A stretch of DNA of 64,000 bases. Source: Pseudonocardia sp. 73-21 (GTDB lineage: Bacteria; Actinomycetota; Actinomycetes; Mycobacteriales; Pseudonocardiaceae). The translations under genes and the position numbers were made by a program. Every line of letters starts with the position of its first letter. Position 1 is the stretch's first letter. The DNA is taken from positions 1-64,000 of the forward strand of contig NZ_MKVV01000020.1 of assembly GCF_001899645.1 (NCBI RefSeq), given 5' to 3'. The notes beneath the pieces were generated by a model. It ran no database searches. It was not told the DNA's origin and was given only the letters and a program-made list of their open reading frames with translations. Below are positions 62,282 to 64,000 of this stretch, piece after piece.

Positions 62282-62895
62282 TCACGCGCTTCGGGCTCGC
62301 GCCGCGGCTGCCCGGCCTCTCGGTCGGGACGTTCCAGGAGCACTGGCGTGACCGGCACGGGCCGCTGATCGGCGAGCTCCCCGGGCTCGTGCGGTACTGG
62401 CAGAACCATGCGCTGCCGGACTCGCTGCCGTGGCCGGGTTTCGACGCCTGCTCGGAGTTCGACGCCGCCGACCGGTGCGCGTTCGACGCGGCGTTCGCCA
62501 CCGAGCACTACCTGGACCAGGGCCGGGCCGACGAGCGGCGCTTCGTCGACCGCACCCGCGGCGGGGCCCTCTACACGCGCCGGATCGGCCAGCCGGTGCC
62601 GCTGCGGCCCGGGTGCGTCCGGCTGCTCACGTTCCTGCGCGGCGACCCCGAGGCCCTCGCGTCCGTGCTGGCCGAGCCGGGGCGCGGCGGTGCCGCCGAG
62701 GCCGTCGAGGCCTTCGTGCGGCTCACGGACGTCCCGGGCGTGTTCGACGCCGTCGAGGCGCTCTGGTTCCCCGACGAGACCACCGCCCGCGCCCACCTGG
62801 TCTCGGCCGCCGCGGAGCGCGACCGCGCGGCCCTGGCGGGCCTGGTCTTCGGCACGGAGCGCGTGCTCGCGCGCGTGCACGTCGTGCGTGGATGA
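62278..62895 (+). CDS. EthD domain-containing protein
   Basis: RLPGLSVGTFQEHWRDRHGPLIGELPGLVRYWQNHALPDS; dimeric alpha-beta barrel pattern. Confidence 0.85.
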   Translation: MITRFGLAPRLPGLSVGTFQEHWRDRHGPLIGELPGLVRYWQNHALPDSLPWPGFDACSEFDAADRCAFDAAFATEHYLDQGRADERRFVDRTRGGALYTRRIGQPVPLRPGCVRLLTFLRGDPEALASVLAEPGRGGAAEAVEAFVRLTDVPGVFDAVEALWFPDETTARAHLVSAAAERDRAALAGLVFGTERVLARVHVVRG

Positions 62896-62899
62896 CCGG

Positions 62900-63427
62900 T
62901 CAGCCCACGTAGGCCTTCCAGGTGTCGAGGTTCTCCGGGATGTCGGCCCCGGTGGGCTCGGTGCCGGGCCAGCGGCGGCGCTGCGTGGTGGCGAGGACGT
63001 CCGGCAGCTCGGCCAGCGGCGCCGCGTAGAGCTGCAGGGCCCGCCGGCTCACGAACTTCCAGCGCCCCTCCTCGCGACGGTAGGCGTCGACGTAGCGCAG
63101 CGCCACGACGAACGGGGTGGGCAGGATCGCGAGCTCCGCGTGCGCGGACACGACACCCGTGGCGGTGTCGGGCCCGGTGAACTCGATCGTGTGGCTGTGC
63201 GGGTAGTGGTAGGTCATCCCGTAGCGGTCCAGCTGGCGGCGGTAGTAGGCGATGACGGGCTCGCGGCCGGAGATCGGGCCGTCGGTGGAGTCGAACATCG
63301 CGTCCTCGGTGTACAGGTCGGCGATGCCCTCGATGTCGCGGTCGTCGATCCGGCGACCGTAGACGGCCACGAGCTCCTGCAGCTCCGCGCGGTCCTCGAG
63401 CCGCCTGATCCGCTGTTCCAGGTCCAT
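62900..63427 (-). CDS. SnoaL-like / nuclear transport factor 2 family protein
   Basis: MDLEQRIRRLEDRAELQELVAVYGRRIDDRDIEGIADLYTEDAMFDSTDGPISGREPVIAYYRRQ. Confidence 0.92.
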   Translation of the reverse strand: MDLEQRIRRLEDRAELQELVAVYGRRIDDRDIEGIADLYTEDAMFDSTDGPISGREPVIAYYRRQLDRYGMTYHYPHSHTIEFTGPDTATGVVSAHAELAILPTPFVVALRYVDAYRREEGRWKFVSRRALQLYAAPLAELPDVLATTQRRRWPGTEPTGADIPENLDTWKAYVG

Positions 63428-63463
63428 GGGTTCCTCCACGTCGTTGTCGCCGGCAATCCAGGG

Positions 63464-63475
63464 TGATAGTAATCA
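63464..63475. promoter_or_regulatory. TGATAGTAATCA near-palindrome, candidate shared operator
   Basis: Directly precedes the enoyl-CoA hydratase ATG and faces the divergent SnoaL gene. Confidence 0.4.
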
Positions 63476-63478
63476 GGT

Positions 63479-64000
63479 ATGGACGACGATGTGGTCACCG
63501 AGCGGCGCGGCGACGTCGCCTGGATCCGGCTCAACCGGCCGGACCGGATGAACGCCTACGACGCCGCGATGGGTGCCGCCGTCACCCGCTCGGTGAAGGA
63601 CGCCGCGGACGCGGGCGTCATCGTGATCACCGGGACGGGGCGGGCGTTCTGCGCGGGCGGTTATCTCGCCAACCTCGCCGACCCGGACCCCGGCGAGCTG
63701 CGGGGCATGTTCTTCGCCTCGCTGGACCTGTTCGAGGCGATCCGCACCTCGCCGAGACCCGTCATCGCCGCCGTCAACGGCGCCGCGGCCGGCGGTGGCA
63801 ACGAGCTGGTGGTGGCGTGCGACCTGGCGATCGCCGCGCGCAGCGCCAAGTTGGGCCAGACCGGGCCCCGCGTGGGCAGTGCGCCCGTGCTCGGCGGCAC
63901 CAACCTGCTGGCGATCTCGGTGGGGGAGAAGCGGGCCAAGGAGGTGTCGATGATGTGCCGCCGCTACACCGCCGACCAGGCGGCGGAGCTGGGCTGGATC
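63479..64000 (+). CDS. Enoyl-CoA hydratase/isomerase family protein (3' end outside window)
   Basis: MDDDVVTERRGDVAWIRLNRPDRMNAYDAAMGAAVTRSV...GTGRAFCAGG...RPVIAAVNGAAAGGGNELVVACDLAIAARSAKLGQTGP; no stop in window, hence missing from the ORF track. Confidence 0.93.
   Translation, partial: MDDDVVTERRGDVAWIRLNRPDRMNAYDAAMGAAVTRSVKDAADAGVIVITGTGRAFCAGGYLANLADPDPGELRGMFFASLDLFEAIRTSPRPVIAAVNGAAAGGGNELVVACDLAIAARSAKLGQTGPRVGSAPVLGGTNLLAISVGEKRAKEVSMMCRRYTADQAAELGWI

Overview
High-GC actinobacterial chromosome window (a Pseudonocardia-like organism is my inference). It is densely coding, with no rRNA, tRNA, CRISPR array or intact transposon that I could support. Main blocks: (1) 1-3395, the 3' part of an Mrp/Mnh-type cation/proton antiporter operon, in which two different subunits carry Ser-Asp-Asp-Arg tandem repeats; (2) 3.4-5.6 kb, a gene graveyard with a frameshifted ferritin-like desiccation-protein relic and a truncated SDR; (3) 5.6-12.7 kb, a catabolic cluster (SDR, SRPBCC/SnoaL fusion, ADH, FAH hydrolase, GntR regulator, two VOC dioxygenase-like genes, class II aldolase) with an exact 12-bp palindrome repeated on both sides of the GntR gene; (4) 13-17.7 kb, an AcoR/MimR-like activator divergent from a Baeyer-Villiger monooxygenase and an MBL-fold lactonase-like hydrolase; (5) 19-33.5 kb, a dormancy/stress island (Hsp20, CHAD, CBS-BON, PRTase-hydrolase, USP, PRTase-erythromycin esterase) whose content matches the mycobacterial DosR regulon. 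Six 14-bp DosR-box-like sites lie in front of its genes, and relics of a DevS-like kinase, a USP-like protein and a DUF3040 protein lie among them; (6) 33.8-64 kb, catabolic genes: hydantoinase A/B, aryl-CoA-type flavin hydroxylase plus ligase, LLM flavin oxidoreductases, acyl-CoA ligase and dehydrogenase, a molybdenum hydroxylase (CoxMSL-like), EthD and enoyl-CoA hydratase. Several promoter-proximal palindromes are described. One unannotated 57-aa repeat protein (28112-28285, minus) is absent from the ORF track.
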